From: DATKEG01 sp035544515
GTDB lineage: Bacteria; Acidobacteriota; Vicinamibacteria; Fen-336
Length of the DNA: 17,104 bases
Assembly: GCA_035544515.1 (NCBI GenBank)
Contig: DATKEG010000127.1
Coordinates: forward strand, 1-17,104
Direction of reading: 5' to 3'
Shown in pieces: positions 8,886 to 16,724 of the stretch. The notes under the pieces are model-generated. The model worked only from the letters and a program-made list of their open reading frames with translations, was not told the origin of the DNA and did not search any database. The position numbers and the translations under genes are program-made. Positions within the stretch are counted from its first letter, which is position 1; the number at the start of each line of letters is the position of its first letter.

Positions 8886-9380
8886 TCAGTCGAGGATCAC
8901 CAGCAGCGCGCCGGTCTCCACGGTCTGCCGCTCGCGGGCGTGCACTTCCGCGACGCGGCCGGCGCGGGGCGCCCGCAGCTCGTTCTCCATCTTCATGGCC
9001 TCCATCACCACCAGACCCTGCCCGGCGCTCACCTCCTGCCCCGGCTCGACCAGGACGCGCAGCAGCCGGCCCGGCATGGGCGCGGCCACACGCACCGGTC
9101 CCGCGGCGGCGCGCCGGGGCGCGGCCGCGGCGGCGGTCCCCGGATCGTCCAGATCCACCTCCAGCGTGTCCTCCCGCAGGTGGACGATGTAGCCTCCCGG
9201 CCGCCGCTCGACCCCGGCGGCGTGGCTCTCCCCGTCCACGATCAGGCTCATCCCCCGGGGGCCGGTCGCCCGCGCATCCACCGCGAGCGTACGGTCGTCC
9301 AGCACCACGGTGTAGCGGCCACCCTCCCCGTTCACCTCCACCCGCACGATGCGCCCGTCCACCAAGGCCTCAAGCCGCAT
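8886..9380 (-). CDS. Biotin carboxyl carrier subunit of acyl-CoA carboxylase
   Basis: This 164-residue protein has a C-terminal biotinyl domain (about 95-164) and an Ala/Pro-rich hinge (80-95). The biotin attachment motif EAMKMEN places biotin on Lys130 (codon 8991-8993). Residues 1-79 are strand-rich and resemble the region between the biotin carboxylase and carrier domains of PccA-type alpha chains, which docks the carrier to the carboxyltransferase. The gene therefore looks like the detached C-terminal part of a PccA-like alpha subunit. It starts 9 bp after the biotin carboxylase stop. The carrier shuttles carboxybiotin between biotin carboxylase and carboxyltransferase, both encoded just upstream. 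No biotin ligase gene is in the window. Confidence 0.94.
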   Translation of the reverse strand: MRLEALVDGRIVRVEVNGEGGRYTVVLDDRTLAVDARATGPRGMSLIVDGESHAAGVERRPGGYIVHLREDTLEVDLDDPGTAAAAAPRRAAAGPVRVAAPMPGRLLRVLVEPGQEVSAGQGLVVMEAMKMENELRAPRAGRVAEVHARERQTVETGALLVILD

Positions 9381-9387
9381 GCAAGGG

Positions 9388-9394
9388 CCTCACC
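9388..9394 (-). promoter_or_regulatory. Ribosome binding site of the biotin carrier gene overlapping the biotin carboxylase stop
   Basis: On the - strand GGTGAGG sits 7 nt before ATG 9380. Its TGA is the stop codon of the upstream biotin carboxylase. This layout favours translational coupling and supports the chosen carrier start. Confidence 0.55.
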
Positions 9395-10886
9395 AGCCGC
9401 ACGAGTGTCGCCAGGCGCGGCCGCGCCAGGAAGGCGACGCCGCCGGCGGCCGGGAGACGCGCGAGGCGCGGCGGGCCTCGAAGGCCTGGATCGCCGCGGC
9501 CGCCACCGCCACCGCCCACGGACGCTCGCGCGCGGGCTCGACCTCCGCGAGCAGACGCTCGGCCAGGCCCGTGTCGTAGTCCCCCGCGCGGAAGCCGGGA
9601 TCCCGGAGCAGGCGGCGGAAGAAGGGCAGGGTGGTACGGATGCCCTGGACGGTGTACTCGCCGAGCGCGCGCTCGAGCCGGCCGAGGGCCTGCTCGCGGT
9701 CGGCTCCCCAGGCCACCAGCTTGGAAACGAGGGGGTCGTAATGCACGGAGACCTCGGCGCCCTCGTACACGCCCGTGTCGTCGCGGATGCCCGGGCCCGA
9801 CGGCGCCCGCAGCGCCAGGATCGTGCCCGGGCTCGGGAGGAAGCCCTGCGCGGGGTCCTCCGCGTAGATGCGGCACTCCACGGCGTGCCCGCGCTGCGCC
9901 AGCTCCTCCTGCGCGAACGGCAGGGGCTCGCCCCGCGCGATGCGGATCTGGAGCTGCACCAGGTCCAGGCCCGTGACCATCTCCGTCACCGGGTGCTCGA
10001 CCTGCAGCCGGGTGTTCATCTCCAGGAAGTAGGGCACCCGGCCCTCGTCCACCAGGAACTCGAGCGTGCCGGCGTTGACGTAGCCGGCGCGCCGGGCCAG
10101 GGCCACCGCCAGCTCCCCCATGCGCGCGCGCAGGGGCGGATCGAGCAGGGGCGACGGGCTCTCCTCCAGGAGTTTCTGGTGGCGGCGCTGGATCGAGCAC
10201 TCCCGCTCGAACAGGTGCACGACGGTTCCCTGCGCGTCGGCCAGGACCTGGATCTCCACGTGGCGTGGCCTCACCAGCGCCTTCTCCACGTACACGCGGC
10301 CGTCCGCGAAGGCGGAGAGGGCTTCGCTCTGCGCCCGCTCCAGCGCGGACTCGAGCGCCGCGGCCGTGGGCACGAGGCGCAGGCCCTTCCCGCCGCCCCC
10401 GGCCGCGGCCTTGAGCATCACCGGGAAGCCGACCTTCTCCGCCTCAGCGCGCAGGGCGGAGCCCGTGAGCGGCTCGAGCGAGCCGGGGACCACGGGCACG
10501 CCGGCCTCCGTGGCCAGGCGGCGGGCCGAGGTCTTCTCGCCCATCCGCTCCATGGCGCGGCTGGGCGGACCGATGAAGACGATGCCGGCGTCCTCGCAGG
10601 CGCGCGCGAAGGCGGGGTTCTCGGCCAGGAACCCGTAGCCGGGATGCACGGCCTGCGCGCCGCTTCTCCGCACGACGTCGAGGATGCGCTCGATGTTCAG
10701 GTAGGACTCGCGGGAGGGCGCCGGGCCGATGGGCCAGGCCTCGTCCGCCATCAGCACGTGCAGGGCCGCACGGTCCGCCTCGGAGAAGACGGCGACCGAG
10801 CGGAGGCCCATGTCCCGGCAGGCGCGGACCACGCGCACGGCGATCTCGCCCCGGTTCGCCACCAGGACCTTCTCGAACGAGCGCAC
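9390..10886 (-). CDS. accC: Biotin carboxylase subunit of acyl-CoA carboxylase (AccC/PccA N-terminal type)
   Basis: The product is 498 residues from GTG 10886. It carries all three biotin carboxylase parts: the N-terminal domain KVLVANRGEIAVRVVRACR, then HPGYGFLAENPAFA; the ATP-grasp Gly-rich loop KAAAGGGGKGLR; and the catalytic segment ECSIQRRHQK followed by EMNTRLQVEHPVTEM. The enzyme carboxylates biotin on the carrier using ATP and bicarbonate. Two other GTGs (10895, 10904) are in frame. I prefer 10886 because an AAAAGGG lies 8 nt upstream and the conserved fold starts at once. The C-terminal 40 residues are Ala/Arg/Trp-rich and poorly conserved-looking, ending just before the separate carrier gene, consistent with a split alpha subunit. 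The operon is carboxyltransferase, this gene, carrier. The acyl-CoA substrate is decided by the carboxyltransferase, probably propionyl-CoA or another short acyl-CoA. Confidence 0.95.
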   Translation of the reverse strand: MRSFEKVLVANRGEIAVRVVRACRDMGLRSVAVFSEADRAALHVLMADEAWPIGPAPSRESYLNIERILDVVRRSGAQAVHPGYGFLAENPAFARACEDAGIVFIGPPSRAMERMGEKTSARRLATEAGVPVVPGSLEPLTGSALRAEAEKVGFPVMLKAAAGGGGKGLRLVPTAAALESALERAQSEALSAFADGRVYVEKALVRPRHVEIQVLADAQGTVVHLFERECSIQRRHQKLLEESPSPLLDPPLRARMGELAVALARRAGYVNAGTLEFLVDEGRVPYFLEMNTRLQVEHPVTEMVTGLDLVQLQIRIARGEPLPFAQEELAQRGHAVECRIYAEDPAQGFLPSPGTILALRAPSGPGIRDDTGVYEGAEVSVHYDPLVSKLVAWGADREQALGRLERALGEYTVQGIRTTLPFFRRLLRDPGFRAGDYDTGLAERLLAEVEPARERPWAVAVAAAAIQAFEARRASRVSRPPAASPSWRGRAWRHSCGW

Positions 10887-10895
10887 GGCGCTCAC

Positions 10896-10938
10896 CCTTT
10901 TCACCGCAGAGGCGCAGAGAACGAACTCGGTGAAAAGG
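10896..10938. repeat. Inverted repeat with CAGAG-type core between pccB and accC
   Basis: CCTTTTCACCG at 10896-10906 is repeated exactly in inverse at 10928-10938, with a 21-nt loop. The loop side carries GCAGAG twice, 8 bp apart (10906-10911 and 10914-10919). ACCGCAGAGGCGCAGAGAAC-like strings are, from memory, a common dispersed intergenic repeat in many environmental bacteria and cyanobacteria; I cannot confirm copy number from this window. In the - strand mRNA the downstream arm contains the AAAAGG just before the accC start, so the stem could mask the ribosome binding site. Confidence 0.75.
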
Positions 10939-10947
10939 CCGTCATGG

Positions 10948-12543
10948 TCACAGCGGGATGTTGCCGTGCTTCTTCGGGGGGTTCTTGTCGCGCTTGTTGG
11001 CGGTCATTTCCAGGGCGGCGATGAGCTTCCGGCGCGTGTGCCGGGGCCGGATCACCTCGTCGATGAAGCCGCGGCCGGCGGCCACGTAGGGGTTCGCGAA
11101 CTTCTCGCGGAACTCCGCCACCTTCTGCGCGCGCAGCGTCTCGGGGTCGCTCGCCTTCAGCAGCTCCCGGCGGTAGAGCACGTTCACCGCGCCCTCGGGC
11201 CCCATCACGGCGATCTCCGCCGTGGGGTAGGCGAAGTTCACGTCGGTGCGGATGTGTTTGCTGGACATGACGCAGTACGCGCCGCCGTAGGCCTTCCGGG
11301 TGATGACCGTGACCTTGGGCACGGTGGCCTCCGCGAAGGCGTAGAGCAGCTTCGCGCCGTGCTTGATGATGCCGCCGAACTCCTGGGCGGTGCCCGGCAG
11401 GAACCCGGGCACGTCCTCGAAGGTCACGAGGGGGACGTTGAAGGCGTCGCAGAAGCGCACGAAGCGCGCGGCCTTGAGCGAGGCGTCGATATCAAGGCAT
11501 CCGGCCAGGACCGCGGGCTGGTTGGCCACGATGCCCACGGTCCGCCCGCCCAGGCGCGCGAGGCCGACCACCACGTTGGGCGCGTAGTGGGCGTGGACCT
11601 CCAGGAAGCGGCGCTCGTCCACCACCGCCTCCAGAAGCACCTTGATGTCGTAGGGCTTGTTGGCCTCGGGCGGGATGAGGAGGTCGAGGGCCGGTTCCTC
11701 GCGGTCCGGGGGGTCCTCGCTGGCCCGGTGCGGCGGGTCCTCCTGGTTGTTGGAAGGCAGGTAGGAGAGCAGCTCGCGCACGATGGCCAGGCAGTGCCGA
11801 TCGTCCTCGGCGGCGAAGTGCGCGACGCCAGACTTCGCGTTGTGCGTCAGGGCGCCGCCCAGCTCCTCCTTGGTGACCTCCTCGTGCGTGACCGTCCGGA
11901 TCACGTCGGGGCCGGTCACGAACATGTAGGACGTGTCCTTCACCATCACCGTGAAGTCGGTGATGGCCGGGCTGTAGACCGCGCCCCCCGCGCAGGGGCC
12001 CATCACGGCGGAGATCTGCGGCACGACCCCGGAGGCCAGGGTGTTGCGCAGGAATATGTCCGCGTAGCCGCCCAGCGAGGCCACGCCTTCCTGGATGCGC
12101 GCGCCCCCCGAGTCGTTGAGGCCGACGACCGGCGCGCCCATCTTCATGGCCAGGTCCATCACCTTGCAGATCTTCTGGGCGTTGGTCTCGGAGAGGCTGC
12201 CGCCGAACACGGTGAAGTCCTGCGCGAAGACGTATACGAGCCGGCCGTCGACCCGGCCGTAGCCCGAGACGACCCCGTCGCCCGGGACCTTCTGGCCGGC
12301 CATCCCGAAGTCGAGGCAGCGGTGCTCGACCAGCGTGTCGAGCTCCTCGAAGCTGCCCTCGTCGAGCAGCAGGTGGACCCGCTCGCGGGCGGTGAGCTTG
12401 CCCTCGGCGTGCTGCCGCTCCCGGCGCTCGGAGCCGCCGCCCTCCTCCGCGCGCGAGACCTTGTCCGCGAGCGTCTCGAGCGCTCGCTCCAAGCCGCCCC
12501 GGGCCGGCCGGCCGGCCGCGGGCGGCGGCTTCTCAGTGGCCAC
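10948..12543 (-). CDS. pccB: Acyl-CoA carboxylase carboxyltransferase subunit (propionyl-CoA carboxylase beta type)
   Basis: This 531-residue protein is the usual PccB length. The N-terminal crotonase-like half has GKLTARERV (48-56), the oxyanion segment NDSGGARIQEG (143-153) and MGPCAGGAVYSPA (181-193). The C-terminal half has FEDVPGFLPGTAQE (375-388), a second oxyanion motif KAYGGAY (417-423), TAEIAVMGPEGAV (441-453) and the terminal KKHGNIPL. It transfers the carboxyl group from carboxybiotin to an acyl-CoA; propionyl-CoA to methylmalonyl-CoA is the best guess. The residue corresponding to the substrate-selecting Asp422 of Streptomyces PccB is Cys424 here. The start is GTG at 12543, inside the end of the FmdB-like gene (11-bp overlap), with no strong Shine-Dalgarno, so translation is likely coupled. 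The N-terminal 20 residues are Pro/Ala/Arg-rich and may not be conserved. Confidence 0.96.
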   Translation of the reverse strand: MATEKPPPAAGRPARGGLERALETLADKVSRAEEGGGSERRERQHAEGKLTARERVHLLLDEGSFEELDTLVEHRCLDFGMAGQKVPGDGVVSGYGRVDGRLVYVFAQDFTVFGGSLSETNAQKICKVMDLAMKMGAPVVGLNDSGGARIQEGVASLGGYADIFLRNTLASGVVPQISAVMGPCAGGAVYSPAITDFTVMVKDTSYMFVTGPDVIRTVTHEEVTKEELGGALTHNAKSGVAHFAAEDDRHCLAIVRELLSYLPSNNQEDPPHRASEDPPDREEPALDLLIPPEANKPYDIKVLLEAVVDERRFLEVHAHYAPNVVVGLARLGGRTVGIVANQPAVLAGCLDIDASLKAARFVRFCDAFNVPLVTFEDVPGFLPGTAQEFGGIIKHGAKLLYAFAEATVPKVTVITRKAYGGAYCVMSSKHIRTDVNFAYPTAEIAVMGPEGAVNVLYRRELLKASDPETLRAQKVAEFREKFANPYVAAGRGFIDEVIRPRHTRRKLIAALEMTANKRDKNPPKKHGNIPL

Positions 12544-12748
12544 AGCCGCAGCCGCCGCGGCCGCAGCCGCAGCCCCCGCCCACCGAGCCCGCGAAGGCGC
12601 CGCCCGTGGAGGCGAAGGCGAAGCTGGACACGAGCCTCTCGACGGTGGCCGACGCGCAGGCCGGGCAGGAGACCGCTTCGCCCCAGGCGCGGACGTACTT
12701 CTCGAAGGCCATCCCGCAGCTCCCGCACCGGTACTCGTAGAGCGGCAT
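12533..12748 (-). CDS. FmdB-family zinc-ribbon protein with Gly/Cys tail
   Basis: A 71-residue protein starting MPLYEYRCGSCG, the standard opening of FmdB/CxxC_CXXC_SSSS family regulators. Two CxxC pairs (C8/C11 and C28/C31) form the zinc ribbon, and ERLVSSFAF (37-45) follows as in the family. The C-terminus is GGGCGCGRGGCGCGH, with four cysteines and a final His in the last 12 residues. The family name comes from a putative regulator in a formamidase/acetamidase locus; biochemical function is generally unproven. ATG 12748 lies 2 bp after the transaldolase stop, and the 3' end overlaps the carboxyltransferase by 11 bp, so it is embedded in the operon. Whether it regulates the carboxylase is unknown. 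Confidence 0.88.
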   Translation of the reverse strand: MPLYEYRCGSCGMAFEKYVRAWGEAVSCPACASATVERLVSSFAFASTGGAFAGSVGGGCGCGRGGCGCGH

Positions 12749-12750
12749 GG

Positions 12751-13419
12751 CTAGCGCGCGGCCTTCGTGGCCATCTCCTTCTTCGCCTTCTCCCAGTCGT
12801 CCAGGAACTTCTTGAGACCGATGTCGGTCAACGGGTGCTTCAGGAGGCCGTTGAAGACGCTCACGGGCATGGTGCCGATGTGCGCGCCCATCTTCGCCGC
12901 CTCCACCACGTGCATGGGATGCCGCAGGCTGGCGGCCAGCACCTCGCAGTCGAAGTCGTAGTTGTCGAAGATCTGCACGATGTCGCCCACGAGCTCCATG
13001 CCCGGCGTGGAGATGTCGTCGAGCCGGCCCACGAAGGGGGAGACGAAGCGCGCGCCGGCCTTGGCCGCGAGCAGGGCCTGGGTGGGCGAGAAGATCAACG
13101 TCATGTTCACCCGGTGCCCCTCGGAGGCGAGGGCCTTCGTGGCCTTGAGCCCCTCCATGGTGCACGGGCACTTGACCACGATGTTGTCGTGGAGGGACGC
13201 CCCATGGCGGCCCTCCACCACCATGCCCCCCGCGTCCGTGGCCACGACCTCGGCCGAGATGGGACCGTCCACGAGGCGGCAGATCTCACGCAGGATCTGC
13301 TCGGGATCTCCGGCCTCCCGGGCGAGCAGGCTCGGGTTGGTGGTGATGCCGTCCACCACTCCGAGCGCGGCCGCCTCCTCGATCTCCTTCACGCTGGCGG
13401 TGTCGAGAAATATCTTCAT
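12751..13419 (-). CDS. tal: Transaldolase, small TalC/Fsa-type (subfamily 3B)
   Basis: A 222-residue TIM-barrel enzyme, the right length for the small decameric transaldolase group. Motifs are MKIFLDTASVKEI (1-13), DGITTNPSLLA (23-33) and the Schiff-base lysine Lys83 in VVKCPCT (codon 13171-13173), then NMTLIFSPTQAL. Two positions that separate true transaldolase from fructose-6-phosphate aldolase read as transaldolase: Glu57 in SAEV (Gln in E. coli FsaA) and Phe129 in SPFVGR (Tyr in FsaA). It moves a dihydroxyacetone unit between sugar phosphates in the non-oxidative pentose phosphate pathway in the cytosol. ATG 13419 is fixed by a strong AGGAGG 9 nt upstream. The 97-bp gap before it is the largest between complete genes in the - strand array, so a promoter may lie there. 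Confidence 0.95.
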   Translation of the reverse strand: MKIFLDTASVKEIEEAAALGVVDGITTNPSLLAREAGDPEQILREICRLVDGPISAEVVATDAGGMVVEGRHGASLHDNIVVKCPCTMEGLKATKALASEGHRVNMTLIFSPTQALLAAKAGARFVSPFVGRLDDISTPGMELVGDIVQIFDNYDFDCEVLAASLRHPMHVVEAAKMGAHIGTMPVSVFNGLLKHPLTDIGLKKFLDDWEKAKKEMATKAAR

Positions 13420-13428
13420 GCGCTTCCC

Positions 13429-13434
13429 CCTCCT
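13429..13434 (-). promoter_or_regulatory. Strong Shine-Dalgarno of the transaldolase gene
   Basis: A perfect AGGAGG on the - strand, 9 nt before ATG 13419. It is the strongest ribosome binding site I see in the window and rules out the in-frame upstream extension as the real start. Confidence 0.8.
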
Positions 13435-13471
13435 CGCGGCGCCGACACGAATGGCAGGGTCCCCCTTTGGG

Positions 13472-13477
13472 ATGATA
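13472..13477 (-). promoter_or_regulatory. Candidate -10 box upstream of the transaldolase gene
   Basis: TATCAT on the - strand (5 of 6 matches to TATAAT) lies in the 97-bp gap between the lipoprotein gene and the transaldolase, an AT-richer patch in a very GC-rich region. The matching -35 is poor (GCGACC at 15 bp spacing), so this is only a candidate. A CCC-TTT-GGG mini-hairpin lies beside it at 13463-13471. Confidence 0.25.
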
Positions 13478-13516
13478 TCGCCTACGGCGCACGGTCGCAT
13501 CGTCCGGCGCGGCCGC

Positions 13517-14718
13517 TCACGGGACGCGCAGCTCCGCCGGCCGCGAGGGCGCGCTTTCGTTGCCGTCACGGTCGACGGCCGTCACCGTGTACGTGTGCGT
13601 CCCGGATGACAGCCCCGACTCGGTGAAGGACGTCTCCCCGGGGGGCTTCTCGGCCACCCGGCGCGCGGGAAACCCGCCGCTCGCGCGGTACACGCGGTAG
13701 CGGGCGAGGTCGGGCTCTCCCGACGGGCTCCACGACACCTCCGCGGCGGCGTCGCGCTGGAGCGCGGCGACCCCGGTGGGCGGGGCGGGGGGGAAGACGT
13801 CCTGGACGGCCATGCAGACCTCTTCCGACGACGCGCTCTCGACGGTGGCTGGCGTCGTGGCCACGACTCCGCGCACGACATAACAGAGGTTGTCGCCACG
13901 GCGGGCCGTGGTGTCCGCGAACGCCGTGGCGACGACGGGCATCGGGTTGAGGGGCTCCCCGTAGGACCCGCCGGCACGCGCCCGCCGGTAGACCCAGAAG
14001 CCGGGCGGCGGGCGCGGTGTGGGTGTGGGGCTCGGCGTGGGTGTCGCATTCGGTGTCGTGGGGACGCTGCCGGGGAGCGAGCCCGGGGGCGGGGCCGGCG
14101 TCGTTGCCGGGTCCGGCGTCGGGGCCGGCGGCGGGTCCGGTTCCGGCGTCGGGGTGGCGGTCGCGGTCGGGTCCGTCGTCGGGCTCGCGGTCGGGTCCGG
14201 CGTCGCGGTCGGGGCCGGTGTCGGGGTCGGTGTCGGTTTCGGGAAGGGCGACGTCCAGGCCAGGGCCACGCCGGCCGGCCGCAGCTGCGCGACGAGGTTG
14301 GTCGGCGCGGGTGGAGGCGCCTCGACCGTGAAGATCACCGGCGGCGTCAGCGTGGAGAGCGCGCCTCGCGAGCGGACGCGCGCCGCCGCGCGTACGACCG
14401 TGCCGGGCGCGGGGAGCGGCGAGGTCTCCGCGGCGCGCTCCCCGGGCGACACCGGCCGCCAGCGCCGGTGAGCCACCTTGTCGAGGGGTCCTCCCACTTC
14501 CGCCCGCAGGATCTCCAGCTCCAGCTCCGGCTCCGGAAGAAGGAAGCCGCTGGTGGTGAGGGTGGGCGCCAAGGCGGACACCTCGAGGACGGCTCCGCGC
14601 TGCGCCAGGCGCAGCTCGCCGGCGGGCTGGGGCGTGCGCGGATGGGGCGGCAGCGGAGAGCCGCGCTTGCCGCACGCCTGGGCCGCCAGGGCGAGCGCCA
14701 GCGCGAGCGCCGCGCGCT

Positions 14719-14722
<4 letters not shown>
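13517..14722 (-). CDS. Lipoprotein with fibronectin type III domains and a Pro/Thr-rich insertion
   Basis: A 401-residue predicted lipoprotein with a basic start, a hydrophobic run (4-13) and a lipobox-like AAQAC with Cys17 as the acylation site, followed by GKRGSPLPP, a common start for mature periplasmic lipoproteins. Residues about 33-135 look like one beta-sandwich. A second fibronectin type III fold spans about 138-310 but is interrupted at 158-240 by a Pro/Thr/Ala/Asp low-complexity stretch. A third, complete FnIII is at 315-401 (PPTGVAALQ, YRVYRASGG, TYTVTAVDRDGNES). The start is GTG 14722, giving a 4-bp GTGA overlap with hslU. Inferred location is the inner leaflet of the outer membrane or the periplasm. 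Function is unknown; FnIII modules usually bind proteins or carbohydrate. It could instead be surface exposed. Confidence 0.88.
14003..14251 (-). repeat. Degenerate short tandem repeat encoding the Pro/Thr-rich insertion
   Basis: The stretch is built from degenerate GTCGGG/GTCGGT-like and TCCGG-like units on the + strand (for example around 14155-14235). On the coding strand it reads as alternating Pro with Thr, Ala or Asp. It covers residues 158-240 of the lipoprotein. All units keep the frame open, and repeat number is likely to vary by slippage or recombination. Confidence 0.8.
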
Positions 14723-16127
<1,405 letters not shown>

Positions 16128-16131
<4 letters not shown>

Positions 16132-16670
16132 AGGGATTCCACCACGATCTCGTCGTTGGTGTAGACGCAGATGCCGGCGGCGATCTTCAGGGCCTCGCGC
16201 GCGAGCGTGGGCGCGTCCATGTCGGCGTGCTGCACGAGGGCGCGCGCCGCGGCCAGGGCGAAGGGCGCGCCGCTGCCCACGGCCAGCAGCCCGTCCGGGT
16301 CGGGCGCGATCACGTCGCCCGATCCCGAGAGCATGAACGAGGATTCCCGGTCCATCACCACGAGGAAGGCCTCCAGCCGGCGGAGGATGCGGTCGGTGCG
16401 CCAGTCCTTCGACAGCTCCACGGCCGCGCGCTCCAGGTTCCCCCGGTGCTCCTCGATCTTGCTCTCGAAGCGGGCCAGGAGCGCGAAGGCGTCGCCGCTG
16501 GCGCCGGCGAAGCCGGCCAGCACCTTTCCGTTGTGGAGCCGGCGGATCTTCTTCGCGCCGTGCTTCACGACGGTGGCACCGAGGGTGACCTGGCCGTCGC
16601 CCGCCAGCGCGCACTGGCCGCGATGGCGAACGGCGAGGATCGTGGTTCCGTGGAGTGGCTCAGCGGGCAT
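16128..16670 (-). CDS. hslV: HslV, proteolytic subunit of the HslVU protease
   Basis: The 180-residue N-terminal-nucleophile hydrolase keeps the motif HGTTILAVRH. Cleavage after Gly8 would expose Thr9 as the catalytic Thr1. Counting from it, Asp25 matches Asp17 and Lys41 matches Lys33 of the active site. GDGQVTLG (24-31), GFAGASGDAFAL (53-64) and AVGSGAPFALAAARAL (130-145) are standard HslV segments. The predicted propeptide is eight residues, longer than the single Met of the E. coli enzyme but common elsewhere. ATG 16670 has no strong Shine-Dalgarno. A 54-bp gap separates it from the upstream gene and may hold the hslVU promoter. Confidence 0.97.
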
Positions 16671-16701
16671 GAGCGTAGCCGGCGACGGCGGCGAAGCCCC
16701 T

Positions 16702-16707
16702 AGTATA
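16702..16707 (-). promoter_or_regulatory. Candidate -10 box upstream of hslV
   Basis: TATACT on the - strand (5 of 6 to TATAAT) lies in the 54-bp gap before hslV, about 30 nt from the ATG. No convincing -35 is seen at 16-18 bp spacing, so hslV may instead be read from the upstream gene or by an alternative sigma factor. Confidence 0.3.
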
Positions 16708-16724
16708 GGACCGTTTCGCGCGGC

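Noticed and set aside
9390..9450. Frameshift at the C-terminus of the biotin carboxylase
   Set aside because: The tail is odd, but neither alternative frame gives a better family match, and the stop fits the carrier's ribosome site. There is not enough evidence to call a frameshift.
4472..9976. An 1,834-codon open frame on the + strand, antisense to tamB and the carboxylase genes
   Set aside because: It is Arg/Pro/Ala/His-rich with no recognisable domain and lies exactly opposite strongly supported genes. High GC at third codon positions suppresses stops on the opposite strand, which explains it.
12541..12592. Metallothionein-like gene from the Cys/Gly run
   Set aside because: The cysteines are the tail of the FmdB-type zinc ribbon in the same frame, not a separate gene.
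14003..14251. CRISPR-like or regulatory repeat array
   Set aside because: Units are short, degenerate and in frame with the lipoprotein; there are no spacers. It is a coding low-complexity repeat.
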